64,000 nucleotides of DNA from Kitasatospora azatica KCTC 9699 (lineage in GTDB: Bacteria; Actinomycetota; Actinomycetes; Streptomycetales; Streptomycetaceae), in the NCBI RefSeq assembly GCF_000744785.1, contig NZ_JQMO01000003.1, positions 4,154,001 through 4,218,000 of the forward strand, in the 5' to 3' direction. Under the pieces are notes generated by a model. That model searched no databases and was not told where the DNA came from. It worked only from the letters and a program-made list of their open reading frames with translations. Positions 52,655 to 60,782 of this stretch are shown here, one piece after another. A program made the position numbers and the translations under genes. Each line of letters opens with the position of its first letter. The first letter of the stretch is position 1.

Positions 52655-53416
52655 TCAGACCGTGATCAGGGGGCCGGTGTGTCTGACGCACTCCTGGTCG
52701 CGTTCGCGGCCGAGGCCGTGCCCGATCTGCCCGAGGTGGCCGATCCGCCGGTCCGGGGCGCTCGGCGCGATCGCGGCCGCGATCCGCAGCTCGATGATGT
52801 CGCGCACCGCCGGCCACTCCTCGGCCAGGATCGAGTAGAACGCGGTGCTGCGCACCACGCCGTCCAGACCCCGGCTGTGGGCCCGGCGGACCCCCTCCGA
52901 GGTGGCGCCGAGTCGCTCGATCGCCGCGCGCGAGCGCAGGTTGCGGGCGTCCGCGCGCAGCGAGATCCGCTGCACGCCCCAGGTCTCGAAGGCGTGCCGC
53001 AGCATCAGCAGCTTGGCCTCGGTGTTGATGCCGGTGCCCTGGGCGTGCCGGGAGAGCCAGGTGCGGCCGATCTCGGCGGCGTCGGGGGTGGCGGTCAGCG
53101 GGTCGCCGACCGGACCGGCCGGCAGCGGCGGCCAGACCACCGGACCCTGCCAGTAGTCCAGTTCCAGGAACCGGGTGGACCCGACCACCAGGCCGTCGGA
53201 GGCCCGGACGGTGGCGAAGGCCAGCGAACGGCCGGCCGCCATGTCGGCCTGCGCGATCGCGATGAACTCCCGCGCGGCCGCCACGCCCTGGGGGACGGCG
53301 GTGAAGGCGTACGTCGTGCGGTCCTCGGCGGCGGCCGCGGCCAGGGCCTCGGCGTGCCGCTCGGTGAGGGGCTCCAGCCGAACGGTGCGGCCGGTGAGGG
53401 TGACAGGTGCTGGCAC
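52655..53416 (-). CDS. GNAT N-acetyltransferase (RimJ/RimL-like)
   Basis: A 253-residue acetyltransferase. It opens APVTLTGRTVRLEPLTERHAEAL, the usual start of the RimJ/RimL group. The core shows AFATVRASDGLVVGSTRFLELD, the acetyl-CoA-binding strand-helix GTGINTEAKLLMLRHAFETWG, and ISLRADARNLRSRAAIERLGATSEGVRR. The GTG at 53416 has GAAGG five bases upstream. The C-terminal tail after residue 215 is longer than usual and basic. The acceptor is probably an amine on a protein N-terminus or small molecule; it cannot be told from sequence. Confidence 0.88.
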   Translation of the reverse strand: MPAPVTLTGRTVRLEPLTERHAEALAAAAAEDRTTYAFTAVPQGVAAAREFIAIAQADMAAGRSLAFATVRASDGLVVGSTRFLELDYWQGPVVWPPLPAGPVGDPLTATPDAAEIGRTWLSRHAQGTGINTEAKLLMLRHAFETWGVQRISLRADARNLRSRAAIERLGATSEGVRRAHSRGLDGVVRSTAFYSILAEEWPAVRDIIELRIAAAIAPSAPDRRIGHLGQIGHGLGRERDQECVRHTGPLITV

Positions 53417-54078
53417 GGAACCTTCGATCCTTCGGCGGTCGGAGGATGCCCTCGCGCCCAGGTTGCGGGCGTCCGGGACGGTGGACAGGTCGCCCCGCCC
53501 AGAGCGGGTCCGCGCCTCCTGGGTACGCCGGAGCATCGGCCGTACGACGGGAGGAAGCGGCCCTTGGGCGGGCAGCGCGGTGCCGGAGCGGGCACGGTTC
53601 GCATGGACCGGTCCGGCGGGGATGTGCGGGGGGACAGTGTGCGTCCGCGAGATGGCCGAAGAGGGAATCAGAGCGCGAAGGGAAGCAGGCGGCCAAGTGA
53701 AGGCAAGGTGCGAGGCGGTGGCAGACCGAACATGTTCGGGATCGTGGCCCACGGCGTGACAGACGACGTGGCGACGACGCGACGATGCGAGGCAGCGAGA
53801 GGACGATACCTGCCTTGGCCCCCCGCGTCACTTCGCGGCGCGCCAAGAAGAGGAGCGAAGGCCTCGATGCTACGCCGCACGGCCCTGTCTTGGCCAGTCC
53901 CACGCCCCACTCTGCTGCGCTGACCTGCGAGGATGTCCAGTGGGTGGCGGTTTGGTGGCAGCTCGGAAGTGAGAAGATTCCGGCGTGGGGCGATCGGCGG
54001 GAATGTCGGTGCCGCGCGGCACGCTGGTGCTGATGACCGACAGGTAGGACCGACGAGTAGAAACGGGTTGGGTGCGCG
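53417..54078. other. Gene-poor stretch with a 14-bp palindrome
   Basis: About 660 bases on which no frame reads as a real protein: open frames exist but show Arg/Pro/Ser-rich shadow composition. A perfect palindrome CCGAACATGTTCGG lies at 53726-53739. It resembles a LexA site in its half sites but has a 2-base centre instead of 4. The stretch holds the GNAT promoter and probably that of the PAC2 gene. Confidence 0.4.
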
Positions 54079-55008
54079 GTGCGTGATCCCGAGGCGCTGT
54101 ACGAGCTTGAGCCGCAGGGCGTGGCGGCGGTGGCGGCCGCGACCGCCGACGACGGCCTGATCCTGCTCTACCACTTCGAGGGCTTCATGGACGCCGGTGA
54201 GGCGGGCGGCCAGGTGATGGCCCATCTGCTGGAGCAGGGCAAGCCACAGCTGGTGGCGCGGTTCGACCACGACCGCCTGGTGGACTACCGGGCCCGTCGT
54301 CCCGCGATGACCTTCGACCGGGAGAGCTGGACCTCCTACGAGCCGCCGGAGATCCTGCTCCAGCTGGTCCAGGACGCCACCGGCACCCCGTTCCTGGTGC
54401 TCACCGGCCCGGAGCCGGACGTCGAGTGGGAGGCCTTCGCGGCCGCCGTCGGCCAGTTGGTCACCGAGCTCGGCGTCCGCCTCACGGTGGACTTCCACGG
54501 CATCCCGATGGGCGTGCCGCACACCCGCCCGGTCGGCCTGACCCCGCACGGCAACCGGCTCGACCTGGCCACCGGCTACCCCGTCTGGTTCGAGCGCGCC
54601 CAGGTGCCGGGCAGCGCCCAGGCGCTGGTCGAGTACCGGCTGGCCGAGGCGGGGCACGACGTGCTCGGCTTCGCCGTGCACGTGCCGCACTACGTGGCCC
54701 GTTCGCCCTACCCGGCGGCCGCGGTGCTGATCCTGGAGGCGGTGCAGTCCGCCAGCGGCCTGGTGCTGCCCGGCCAGGAGCTGCGCGAGCGGGTGGGCGA
54801 GGTGTACGCCGACATCGAGGAGCAGCTGGCCCAGGGAGACGACGAGCTGAGCTCGGCGATCCGCGGCATGGAGGGCCAGTACGACGCGGTCGCGGGCGCG
54901 GAGAGCCGGGAGAGCCTGCTCGCGGAGGCGGCGGAGCTGCCCTCGGCGGACGAGCTGGGCCGCCAGTTCGAGCAGTTCCTCGCCGACCACGAGCGGGGCG
55001 GGGAGTAG
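54079..55008 (+). CDS. PAC2-family (proteasome assembly chaperone-like) protein
   Basis: A 309-residue cytosolic protein of the PAC2 family, common in actinobacteria that have proteasomes. Features are the opening DGLILLYHFEGFMDAGEAGGQVMAHLL, FDHDRLVDYRARRPAMTFD, LVLTGPEPDVEWEAFAAAV and GIPMGVPHTRPVGLTPHGN, which match the bacterial ATP-grasp-like PAC2 proteins, and a C-terminal charged helix (LREVGEV-type text then LGRQFEQFLADHER). The function in bacteria is uncertain; a chaperone or hydrolase-linked role is only suggested by the fold. The GTG start has no clear ribosome binding site. Confidence 0.87.
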   Translation: MRDPEALYELEPQGVAAVAAATADDGLILLYHFEGFMDAGEAGGQVMAHLLEQGKPQLVARFDHDRLVDYRARRPAMTFDRESWTSYEPPEILLQLVQDATGTPFLVLTGPEPDVEWEAFAAAVGQLVTELGVRLTVDFHGIPMGVPHTRPVGLTPHGNRLDLATGYPVWFERAQVPGSAQALVEYRLAEAGHDVLGFAVHVPHYVARSPYPAAAVLILEAVQSASGLVLPGQELRERVGEVYADIEEQLAQGDDELSSAIRGMEGQYDAVAGAESRESLLAEAAELPSADELGRQFEQFLADHERGGE

Positions 55009-55037
55009 TTTCGCGGGTGTCGTTCGTTGGGTCCGGC

Positions 55038-56015
55038 ATGAAGATCCTCGGGCTGCTGGCGGTGCTGCTGCTGCTCGCCGGCTGCTCGGGCTCGGCCTCG
55101 GGTGGTGGGCGGCCGGCGGCCGCGAGCGCCGTGCCCGGTAAGGGCGCGCCCAGCACGCCCGCACCCAGCACCCCTGCACCCAGCCCGCCCGCACCCACGG
55201 GGCCGTACGTCGCGCTCGGCGACTCGTACACCTCCGGCCTGCAGCTGGAGCCGGCCGGGACCGGGCCCAAGGGGTGCGGCCGGTCGACGGTCAACTACCC
55301 CTCGCTGGTCGCGCAGGACCTGCGGCTGACCCAGGGGGAGTTCACCGACGTCAGCTGCTCCAGCGCCACCACCGCCGACCTGACGGCCGCTCAGCGGGTG
55401 GACGGCGGCGCCAACCCGCCGCAACTGGACGCGCTCAACGGGCAGACCCGGCTGGTGACGGTCGGTATCGGCGGCAACGACGCGGAGTTCATGAAGGTGG
55501 TCGAGCGGTGCGCCGAGCAGGGCGTGCTGAAGGCCGTCGCGCTGGCCAAGGGCGAGGCGCCGTGCAAGGACTCGTACACCGCGCCGGACGGGAGCTCCAC
55601 GCTGAGCGGGGTGCTCGACACCGTCGGCGTGCGGCTGGCCGGGGTGCTGCAGGAGGTGGCCCGGCGGGCGCCGCAGGCCAGGGTGTACGTGGTGGGGTAC
55701 CCGGCGCTGCTGCCGACCGACCCGGCCGGCTGCCTGCCGGTCCTCGGTCGCACGGTGGCCGCCGCCGACCTGGTCTTCCTCGCCGAGCAGGAGCAGCGCC
55801 TGAACGCCGTGCTGAGTTCGCGCGCCCGTGAGGCCAAGGCCGGTTTCGTGGACACCTACACCCCCTCCGCCGGCCACGACATGTGCGCCGACCGGACCAC
55901 CCGCTGGATCGAACCGCCCTTCCCGGCCCCCGGCCGCGCCCCGCTGCACCCGAACGCGGCGGGCCAGCAGGGCATGGCCCAGGCGGTCCTACGGGCCGTC
56001 CACGCCGGCCAGTAG
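55038..56015 (+). CDS. SGNH-hydrolase lipoprotein (lipase/esterase)
   Basis: A 325-residue lipoprotein. The signal MKILGLLAVLLLLAGC ends in lipobox LAGC. A Pro-rich spacer with repeats (PSTPAPSTPAPSPPAPTG) leads to the SGNH domain: block I GDSYTSG with Ser63, block III TVGIGGNDAEF, and the C-terminal catalytic Asp/His block PLHPNAAGQQGM. Several cysteines (KGCGRST, SCSS, ERCAEQ, PCKDS, GCLP, DMCAD) fit three disulphides as in Streptomyces SGNH lipases. The start may instead be the GTG at 55018. It probably acts on esters at the cell surface. Confidence 0.88.
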   Translation: MKILGLLAVLLLLAGCSGSASGGGRPAAASAVPGKGAPSTPAPSTPAPSPPAPTGPYVALGDSYTSGLQLEPAGTGPKGCGRSTVNYPSLVAQDLRLTQGEFTDVSCSSATTADLTAAQRVDGGANPPQLDALNGQTRLVTVGIGGNDAEFMKVVERCAEQGVLKAVALAKGEAPCKDSYTAPDGSSTLSGVLDTVGVRLAGVLQEVARRAPQARVYVVGYPALLPTDPAGCLPVLGRTVAAADLVFLAEQEQRLNAVLSSRAREAKAGFVDTYTPSAGHDMCADRTTRWIEPPFPAPGRAPLHPNAAGQQGMAQAVLRAVHAGQ

Positions 56016-56035
56016 CCAGGCCGGTCCGACTCAGG

Positions 56036-56599
56036 TCACCGGGCGGCGGCCTTGCAGACCGCGTCGGTGAGGGCGAGCGCGTACTCGTCGGTGAGGGCCT
56101 CGACGCCGAACAGCAGGCGGTACCAGAGCGGCGCGTAGACCAGGTCGAGCAGGAACTCCTCGTCCTGGTGGCCCACCTCGCCGCGCTCCCGGCCGCGGAC
56201 CAGCAGCTCGCGCACCGCCTCCCGGCGGGCGGCGATCAGCTCCTGCCACATCCGGCGGGCGAACTCCGGGTCCTGCAGCGCCTCGGCGGCCAGTGCCCGG
56301 TTGAGGTCGCCGGCCACGCCCTGGGCGGTGCGGAAGGTCAGGGTGAGCAGCTCGGCCAGGTCGCCGCGCAGGCTCCCGGTGTCGGGGGTGGGCAGCTTGG
56401 CGACCGCGAAGCCGGCCAGTGCGTCGAGCACCACCTCGCCCTTGCTGCGGTAGCGGCGGTAGACGGTCTGCTTGGAGACCCCGCTGCGGGCCGCGATCCC
56501 CTCCATGCTCAGGCCGCGGTAGCCGTGCTCCTTGGTGAGCTGCAGCGCCGCGTGGCGGATGGCTTCGTCGACGGCAGGGTCGCGGGGGCGTCCGGTCAT
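56036..56599 (-). CDS. TetR-family repressor
   Basis: A 187-residue regulator. The N-terminal helix-turn-helix is IRHAALQLTKEHGYRGLSMEGIAARSGVSKQTVYRRYRSKGEVVLDAL. The C-terminal ligand domain begins about residue 70 and resembles the TetR_C_11-like group (LRGDLAELLTLTF, PLWYRLLFGVEALTDEY). The ATG at 56599 is chosen over an upstream in-frame start that would lie inside the operator region. It is divergent from an MFS pump, and the paired sites at 56616-56671 are its likely operator. Confidence 0.92.
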   Translation of the reverse strand: MTGRPRDPAVDEAIRHAALQLTKEHGYRGLSMEGIAARSGVSKQTVYRRYRSKGEVVLDALAGFAVAKLPTPDTGSLRGDLAELLTLTFRTAQGVAGDLNRALAAEALQDPEFARRMWQELIAARREAVRELLVRGRERGEVGHQDEEFLLDLVYAPLWYRLLFGVEALTDEYALALTDAVCKAAAR

Positions 56600-56615
56600 G
56601 GGCCCAGGATACCCG

Positions 56616-56671
56616 TTGACATACGGTGCGTCTCGTATTGAAATAGAGATACGCAACGGACCGTATGTGAA
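56616..56671. promoter_or_regulatory. Face-to-face promoters with inverted TetR operator
   Basis: TTGACATACGGT on the + strand (56616-56627) and TTCACATACGGT on the - strand (56671-56660) are inverted copies. With the next four bases (GCGT and CCGT) they agree at 14 of 16 positions. Each carries a -35-like hexamer (TTGACA, TTCACA) pointing to the MFS and the TetR gene respectively, so a repressor bound there would block both. Confidence 0.7.
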
Positions 56672-56683
56672 TGGGGGTCTCCG

Positions 56684-57865
56684 ATGCGCTCTCCCCGCGG
56701 CGCGTTACCCGCGCTGCTCTCGCTCTCCCTGGGGTACTTCACCCTGGGCACCGCCTCGCTCGCCGTGGTCGGCCTCGGCGGGCCGATCGGCCGGGCCCTG
56801 CACACCGGACCGGCCCAGGTCGGGGTGCTGGTCAGCGTCTTCGCGCTGACCTTCGCGGTGGCCGCGCCGCTCGCACCGGCCGTACTGCGCCGGCTGGATC
56901 GGCGCCGGGTGCTGCTGCTCGGCCTCGGGCTGCTCGCCCTCGGCGGACTGGCCGGCGCGCTGGCCCCGAACTCCGCCGCGCTGATCGCCGCCCGGGTGGT
57001 CGGCGGCCTCGGCGGCGCGGTCTTCGGCCCCGCCTCCTCGGCGGCGGGCTCGCTGCTGGTCCCCGAGGAGCGCCGCCCCCGCGCGCTGGCCACCGTCTTC
57101 GCCGGGATGACGGTCGCGGCCGTGCTCGGCGTACCGCTCTCCTCCTACCTGGGCGGCGCGATCGGCTGGCGCTGGACACTGGCCGGACTGGCCGCCGTCA
57201 CCGCCCTGGCCCTGGTGCTGGTGGCCGCGTCGGTGCCGCCGCTGCCGGCCGGACCGCCGCCGACAGCCGCCGGGTACCGGGCTGCGCTGCGCACCCCGGG
57301 CGTGCTGGCGGTGGTGCTCACCACGCTCTGCACGATGGCCGCGCAGTTCACCGTCTACGGGGTGGCCGGCGCCTACCTGGCCGAGCGGTTCGGGCTGGCG
57401 CCCGAGGAGGTGACCCTGGTGCTCTTCGCCTTCGGGCTGGTCGGTGTGCTCGGAAACGCCTGCGGCGCCCGGGTGTTCGGCCGACTCGGCGGCGGACGGA
57501 CCATCGCGCTGACCCAACTCGGCCTGGCCGCCGCCTTCCTGGGGCTGCTGGTGGCACCGTCCGGGCTGCTGCCCGCCGTTGCCCTGCTGGCGCTCTGGGC
57601 CTTCTTCAGTCAGCTCTACCAGGCACCGCAGCAGGCCAGGTTGATCGCGCTCGCACCCGAGCAGCGCGGACTGCTGCTGGCCCTCAACGCCTCGATGCTC
57701 TACGTCGGGATCAGCCTCGGCAGCCTGCTGGCCTCGGCCCTGCTGCCCCGGCTCGGCGCCGACACACTGGCCGCCGTCGGACTGCTGCCGCTGGCCCTGG
57801 GCGCCGTGGCCCACCTGGTCTCGACCCACCGTTTCGCAAACTCCCTTGAAAGAGCCTTGATATGA
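56684..57865 (+). CDS. MFS transporter (DHA1-type)
   Basis: A 393-residue membrane protein with 12 likely helices, for example LLSLSLGYFTLGTASLAVVGLGGPIG, VFALTFAVAAPLAPAVL and LATVFAGMTVAAVLGVPLSSYLGGAIGWRW, where the last holds the antiporter C motif. The first cytosolic loop has RRLDRRRVLL instead of the full A motif. It is probably a drug or sugar-type exporter. The start ATG has GGGGG upstream. The stop overlaps the next start as ATGA, and the divergent TetR gene is the likely regulator. Confidence 0.9.
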   Translation: MRSPRGALPALLSLSLGYFTLGTASLAVVGLGGPIGRALHTGPAQVGVLVSVFALTFAVAAPLAPAVLRRLDRRRVLLLGLGLLALGGLAGALAPNSAALIAARVVGGLGGAVFGPASSAAGSLLVPEERRPRALATVFAGMTVAAVLGVPLSSYLGGAIGWRWTLAGLAAVTALALVLVAASVPPLPAGPPPTAAGYRAALRTPGVLAVVLTTLCTMAAQFTVYGVAGAYLAERFGLAPEEVTLVLFAFGLVGVLGNACGARVFGRLGGGRTIALTQLGLAAAFLGLLVAPSGLLPAVALLALWAFFSQLYQAPQQARLIALAPEQRGLLLALNASMLYVGISLGSLLASALLPRLGADTLAAVGLLPLALGAVAHLVSTHRFANSLERALI

Positions 57866-58230
57866 CGAACGGTCAGCTGATCCGCGACTACCTGGAGACG
57901 GTCTGGAACCAGGGCCGCACCGAGCAGGCCGACCGCTACCTCGCCGCCGACCTGGCCCAGCACAACGCCAAACTGCCCGACGGCCGGGCGGCGGTCGCGG
58001 GCCTGGTGGACACGCTGCGCGGCCAGTTCCCGCAACTGCACTTCGAGCTGCGGCGGATCGCCGCCGAGGGCGAGCTGGTCTTCGCCCACTCGCTGGCCAC
58101 CCTCACCCCCGGTGAGCCCGGCATCGCCGTGGTGGACGTCTTCCGGATCGAGAACGGCCTGATCGTCGAGCACTGGGACGTGAGCGAGCAGGTGCCGGAG
58201 GCGACGGCGAGCGGCCGGCCGGTGATCTGA
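57862..58230 (+). CDS. SnoaL-like NTF2-fold protein
   Basis: A 122-residue protein of the SnoaL/ester cyclase-like group. The opening helix is GQLIRDYLETVWNQGRTEQADRYLAADLAQHN, the central part has FPQLHFELRRIAAEGELVFAHS, and the end VVDVFRIENGLIVEHWDVSEQVP is the family signature. The fold forms a pocket for small hydrophobic molecules; a polyketide cyclase role is not implied. Translation is coupled to the MFS gene by the ATGA overlap, so it may modify or bind the compound that the pump exports and TetR senses. Confidence 0.88.
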   Translation: MTNGQLIRDYLETVWNQGRTEQADRYLAADLAQHNAKLPDGRAAVAGLVDTLRGQFPQLHFELRRIAAEGELVFAHSLATLTPGEPGIAVVDVFRIENGLIVEHWDVSEQVPEATASGRPVI

Positions 58231-58252
58231 CGCAGCGTCAGCCATGGACGCG

Positions 58253-58283
58253 CTGTCCCACGGGCCCTCGGCTCGTGGGACAG
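58253..58283 (+). terminator. Hairpin between SnoaL-like and DUF2568 genes
   Basis: A 10-bp perfect stem (CTGTCCCACG with CGTGGGACAG) and an 11-base loop, 23 bases after the SnoaL-like stop and 9 bases before the next ATG. It may end the TetR-controlled transcript or hide the next gene's start. Confidence 0.6.
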
Positions 58284-58291
58284 TTCCGCGC

Positions 58292-58654
58292 ATGAGCAGA
58301 CCTTCCTACCCGCTGCCCGACGTGCTGCGCGTCGTCGCCGAACTGATCGCCTGGGTGGCCCTGCCCTGGGCCCTGGGCCGGATCTCGATCCTGTTGGCGA
58401 TCCTCGCCGTGCTCCTGCTGATCGGGCTGCCCGCCGTGCTGGCCACCCCCGGTGACAACGGAAAGACCAAGGTGCTGGTCCCCATCCCGGGGTGGGGGAC
58501 CATCGGCCTGGTGCTGATGGAGCTGAGCGCGGCCGTGGCGGGAGCCTGGCTGCTCTGGCCGGCCTGGGCGTCGGTGCCCGTCACGCTGCTGGCACTGGCC
58601 TGCGTGGTCACCGAACAGCCGCGCTGGCGACGGCTGCTGGGGCACGCCGGCTGA
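58292..58654 (+). CDS. DUF2568-like membrane protein
   Basis: A 120-residue protein with four likely membrane helices (VVAELIAWVALPWALG, ISILLAILAVLLLIGLPAVLA, GTIGLVLMELSAAVAGAWLLW and ASVPVTLLALACVV). The pattern RVVAELIAWVALPWA, then LPAVLATPGDNGK and PGWGTIGLVLMELSAAV, matches the YrdB/DUF2568 family of small membrane proteins of unknown role. The ATG at 58292 lies 9 bases after a hairpin and has no strong ribosome binding site. Confidence 0.82.
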   Translation: MSRPSYPLPDVLRVVAELIAWVALPWALGRISILLAILAVLLLIGLPAVLATPGDNGKTKVLVPIPGWGTIGLVLMELSAAVAGAWLLWPAWASVPVTLLALACVVTEQPRWRRLLGHAG

Positions 58655-58663
58655 AGGATGGTC

Positions 58664-58867
58664 TCAGCCGCCGCGCTGGTGGCGGCCCGGGGTGGTGCCG
58701 AAGGCGTGCCGGAAGGCCTCGATGAAGGCGCTGGGGGAGTGGTAGCCGGAGGCGGCGGCCACCGAGGTGACCGAGCGGCCCTCGGCGAGCAGGGTCAGCG
58801 CGTGCTGCAGCCGGAACTGGGCGCGCCACTGCTGGAAGCTCAGCCCGGTGCGGCCGAGTCGGCTCCC
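58664..58867 (-). pseudogene. AraC-family regulator, C-terminal remnant
   Basis: Only the last 67 codons of an AraC-type regulator remain. They read RTGLSFQQWRAQFRLQHAL, then the second helix-turn-helix GRSVTSVAAASGYHSPSAF and EAFRHAFGTTPGRHQRGG, then TGA. The sequence breaks off at RLGRTG, in the middle of the first helix-turn-helix, with no start codon or upstream domain; the break lies at the terminator hairpin of the gene to the right. It is not expected to be made into a working regulator. Confidence 0.85.
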
Positions 58868-58897
58868 GGCGGCGGGTGTTGAACGGCCGCCGCCGGG
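58865..58897 (-). terminator. Terminator hairpin of the sigma-factor operon
   Basis: An 11-bp perfect stem (CCCGGCGGCGG with CCGCCGCCGGG) and an 11-base loop start 7 bases downstream of the stop at 58904. There is no U-run. Confidence 0.65.
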
Positions 58898-58903
58898 CCG
58901 CGC

Positions 58904-60115
58904 TCAGATCCAGCTGGTGTCCGCGGCGATCGCCGCCAACTGGTCAGAGCTCAGGGCCAGCGCTGTGTCGGTGAACTGGTAGCCGTTGGTCCCGCTCCAC
59001 TCCACGACCTCCACCCGGGTCCCGTCGGGGTGCTGGGTGTGGACCACTCGGCCGCGCACTGTCCCGCCGTCGGTGCCGGGCTCGGCGGACCAGCTGACCA
59101 CGCTGGTCCCGTCGGCGGTGTGGGTCACGGTGTTGCTCTGCGGAGCCGCGTCGAAGGTCTCCCGCGGCGACCTGGGCAGGCCCAGGTTCCAGTCCCGCAG
59201 GGCCGTAATGGTGAGCATGCTGGTCCGTCCTTCCAGAGTGACTGTCAGATGAGCGGTGCCGAGGGTGACCTGCTTGCTGGGGTCCGCCTCGCACCGGGCG
59301 CCCGCCGGCAGTAGCTTCTCGACCGCCGCGATGATCTCCGACGGCGTCCGTTCGGCCGTGGCGGCGGGCGGGGCGCTGGCCGAGACGGTGAACTCGGCGA
59401 ACAGCAGGTCCCACTCGGCGCTTACCGCGACGGCGGTCAACTGGTCGCCGCCCAGCGGAGGTTGAGGCCGGGTGGTCGGGGCTCCGGTGGTGCGTGAGTT
59501 GCGCTCGTCGATCCGCACCCGCCGCCCGTCGGTGCCGGTGTACAAGACGGTCCAGGTCGCCGGTGCGCCGGCCGTGCGGGGAGCTTCCCGCTGGAACACC
59601 ACCACTGAGCCGTCCGGCCGCACCGTGCGGGTGCAGCCTTCGACGGGCGCGTTGAACGGGTCGGGGCACTGGGTTCCGCCGGTCCACCTGGTGACCGGGA
59701 GGCTCAGCCGGTCAGTGGTGAGCTGGACCAGTGCGGCACCGTGCCCGTCGTCGTACAGCAGCGAGGCCTGCGGTCCCCCGCCGGGCGTCGAGCCGTCGCC
59801 GATACCGCTGCCGTGCGCCTCGCTGATCCGGCCGGGCGGCAGTAGCGAGGTCAGCGTGTCGATCATGAACTGCGCCGAGACCCCGCCGGAGCGGTCATGG
59901 CTCGCTGCCACGGAGAGGCCCCCCGGCCGCAGTTCGGCGGCACCCAGGCCGACCACCAGCAGCGCGGCCGCACCCCCGGCCACCGCCGCGCGCCTGCGCG
60001 CGGTGTGCCGGCGGCTCCGCCGCTCGGCGGCGTCGGCCAGCGCGCTGCCGGGCGGGTCGGGTGCCAACTCGGCGGCTTCCTGGAGCAGTCGGGTGAACTT
60101 GTCGTCAAAAGGCAT
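58904..60115 (-). CDS. Membrane-anchored protein paired with an ECF sigma factor
   Basis: A 403-residue protein with a short cytosolic N-terminus (MPFDDKFTRLLQEAAELAP), one membrane helix (AAVAGGAAALLVVGLGAAEL, about residues 43-62) and a large external part. The cytosolic stretch of about 40 residues is shorter than a full zinc anti-sigma domain and lacks the HxxxCxxC motif. The external part seems to contain two related halves, each with a LLPPG/LLPAG turn (TSLLPPGRIS and EKLLPAGARC), ending LSSDQLAAIAADTSWI. It follows the sigma gene by 46 bases and may modulate the sigma factor. The ATG at 60115 has AGGGG ten bases upstream. Confidence 0.8.
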   Translation of the reverse strand: MPFDDKFTRLLQEAAELAPDPPGSALADAAERRSRRHTARRRAAVAGGAAALLVVGLGAAELRPGGLSVAASHDRSGGVSAQFMIDTLTSLLPPGRISEAHGSGIGDGSTPGGGPQASLLYDDGHGAALVQLTTDRLSLPVTRWTGGTQCPDPFNAPVEGCTRTVRPDGSVVVFQREAPRTAGAPATWTVLYTGTDGRRVRIDERNSRTTGAPTTRPQPPLGGDQLTAVAVSAEWDLLFAEFTVSASAPPAATAERTPSEIIAAVEKLLPAGARCEADPSKQVTLGTAHLTVTLEGRTSMLTITALRDWNLGLPRSPRETFDAAPQSNTVTHTADGTSVVSWSAEPGTDGGTVRGRVVHTQHPDGTRVEVVEWSGTNGYQFTDTALALSSDQLAAIAADTSWI

Positions 60116-60161
60116 GGCCGCGGGCCCCTCCTGTCGGATGGCTGGCTGAGTGGGAGGCGCA

Positions 60162-60689
60162 TCAGGTGCGCGCGAGGTCGTCCAGTTCCTCGCCGAGGAC
60201 GCCACGCAGGCGCTCGAGGGCCCGGCTGCTGCGTGAGCGGACACCGCTCGGGCTCAGCCGCAGTGTCTCGGCGGTCTCCTCCACGCTCTGGTCCTCCCAG
60301 AAGCGCAGCACCAGGACGGCGCGGTCCTGCGCGGACAGTTCACCGAGGGCCCGCAGCAGGGTGACCCGCAGCGAGGGGTCGGCGTCGCTGACCGCCACCT
60401 CGGCGAAGGTGTCGGTCACCTGCTCGGCGCTGCTGCGCCGGCGGCGGTGGGAGAGGAAGGTGTTGACCAGGACGGTCTGTGCGTAGCCGGCCGGGTTGTC
60501 GAGCCGGGATATCCGGCGCCACTTCCCGAAGACCCGGCCCAGCGCCTCCTGGGCGAGGTCCTCGGCCAGGTGCGCGTCGCCGCCCGTCAGCAGGTAGGCC
60601 GTCCGGATCAGGTGGCGGCCCCTCGCGGCGGCGAACTCCCGGAAGTCCAGCGGGCCCGGCGGCGCGGGACTGGGCGTTGAACGCTTCAT
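60162..60689 (-). CDS. SigE-family ECF RNA polymerase sigma factor
   Basis: A 175-residue ECF sigma factor of the actinobacterial SigE-like family. Region 2 reads LIRTAYLLTGGDAHLAEDLAQEALGRVFGKWRRI with the core-binding and -10 recognition segments. Region 4 is LSAQDRAVLVLRFWEDQSVEETAETLRLSPSGVRSRSSRALERLR, for -35 recognition. No signal-binding extension is present. The gene heads a two-gene unit with the membrane-anchored protein downstream. The typical ECF autoregulated -35 GGAAC motif was not found in the short upstream gap, which ends in the terminator at 60722. Confidence 0.92.
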   Translation of the reverse strand: MKRSTPSPAPPGPLDFREFAAARGRHLIRTAYLLTGGDAHLAEDLAQEALGRVFGKWRRISRLDNPAGYAQTVLVNTFLSHRRRRSSAEQVTDTFAEVAVSDADPSLRVTLLRALGELSAQDRAVLVLRFWEDQSVEETAETLRLSPSGVRSRSSRALERLRGVLGEELDDLART

Positions 60690-60721
60690 ACCTGTCTAAC
60701 GCGATGGGTCGGCGGGCGCGT

Positions 60722-60756
60722 CCCAGCCCCGGAGCGGCGGGCGCTCCGGGGCTGGG
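60722..60756 (-). terminator. Terminator of the ArsR-MFS operon
   Basis: A 15-bp perfect stem (CCCAGCCCCGGAGCG with CGCTCCGGGGCTGGG) and a 5-base loop lie just downstream of the MFS stop at 60783. Confidence 0.8.
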
Positions 60757-60782
60757 AGGTGAGTGCGGGAGGTGAGTGGCGG

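Noticed and set aside
53668..53712. GGAAGCAGGCGGCCAAG-like stretch resembling the conserved core of bacterial SRP RNA
   Set aside because: The flanking sequence does not form the SRP hairpin and the GGTCAGG partner strand is missing; the likeness is short and probably chance.
53726..53739. Palindrome CCGAACATGTTCGG as a LexA (SOS) box
   Set aside because: The actinobacterial SOS box needs a 4-base centre between GAAC and GTTC; here it is 2, so LexA binding is not expected.
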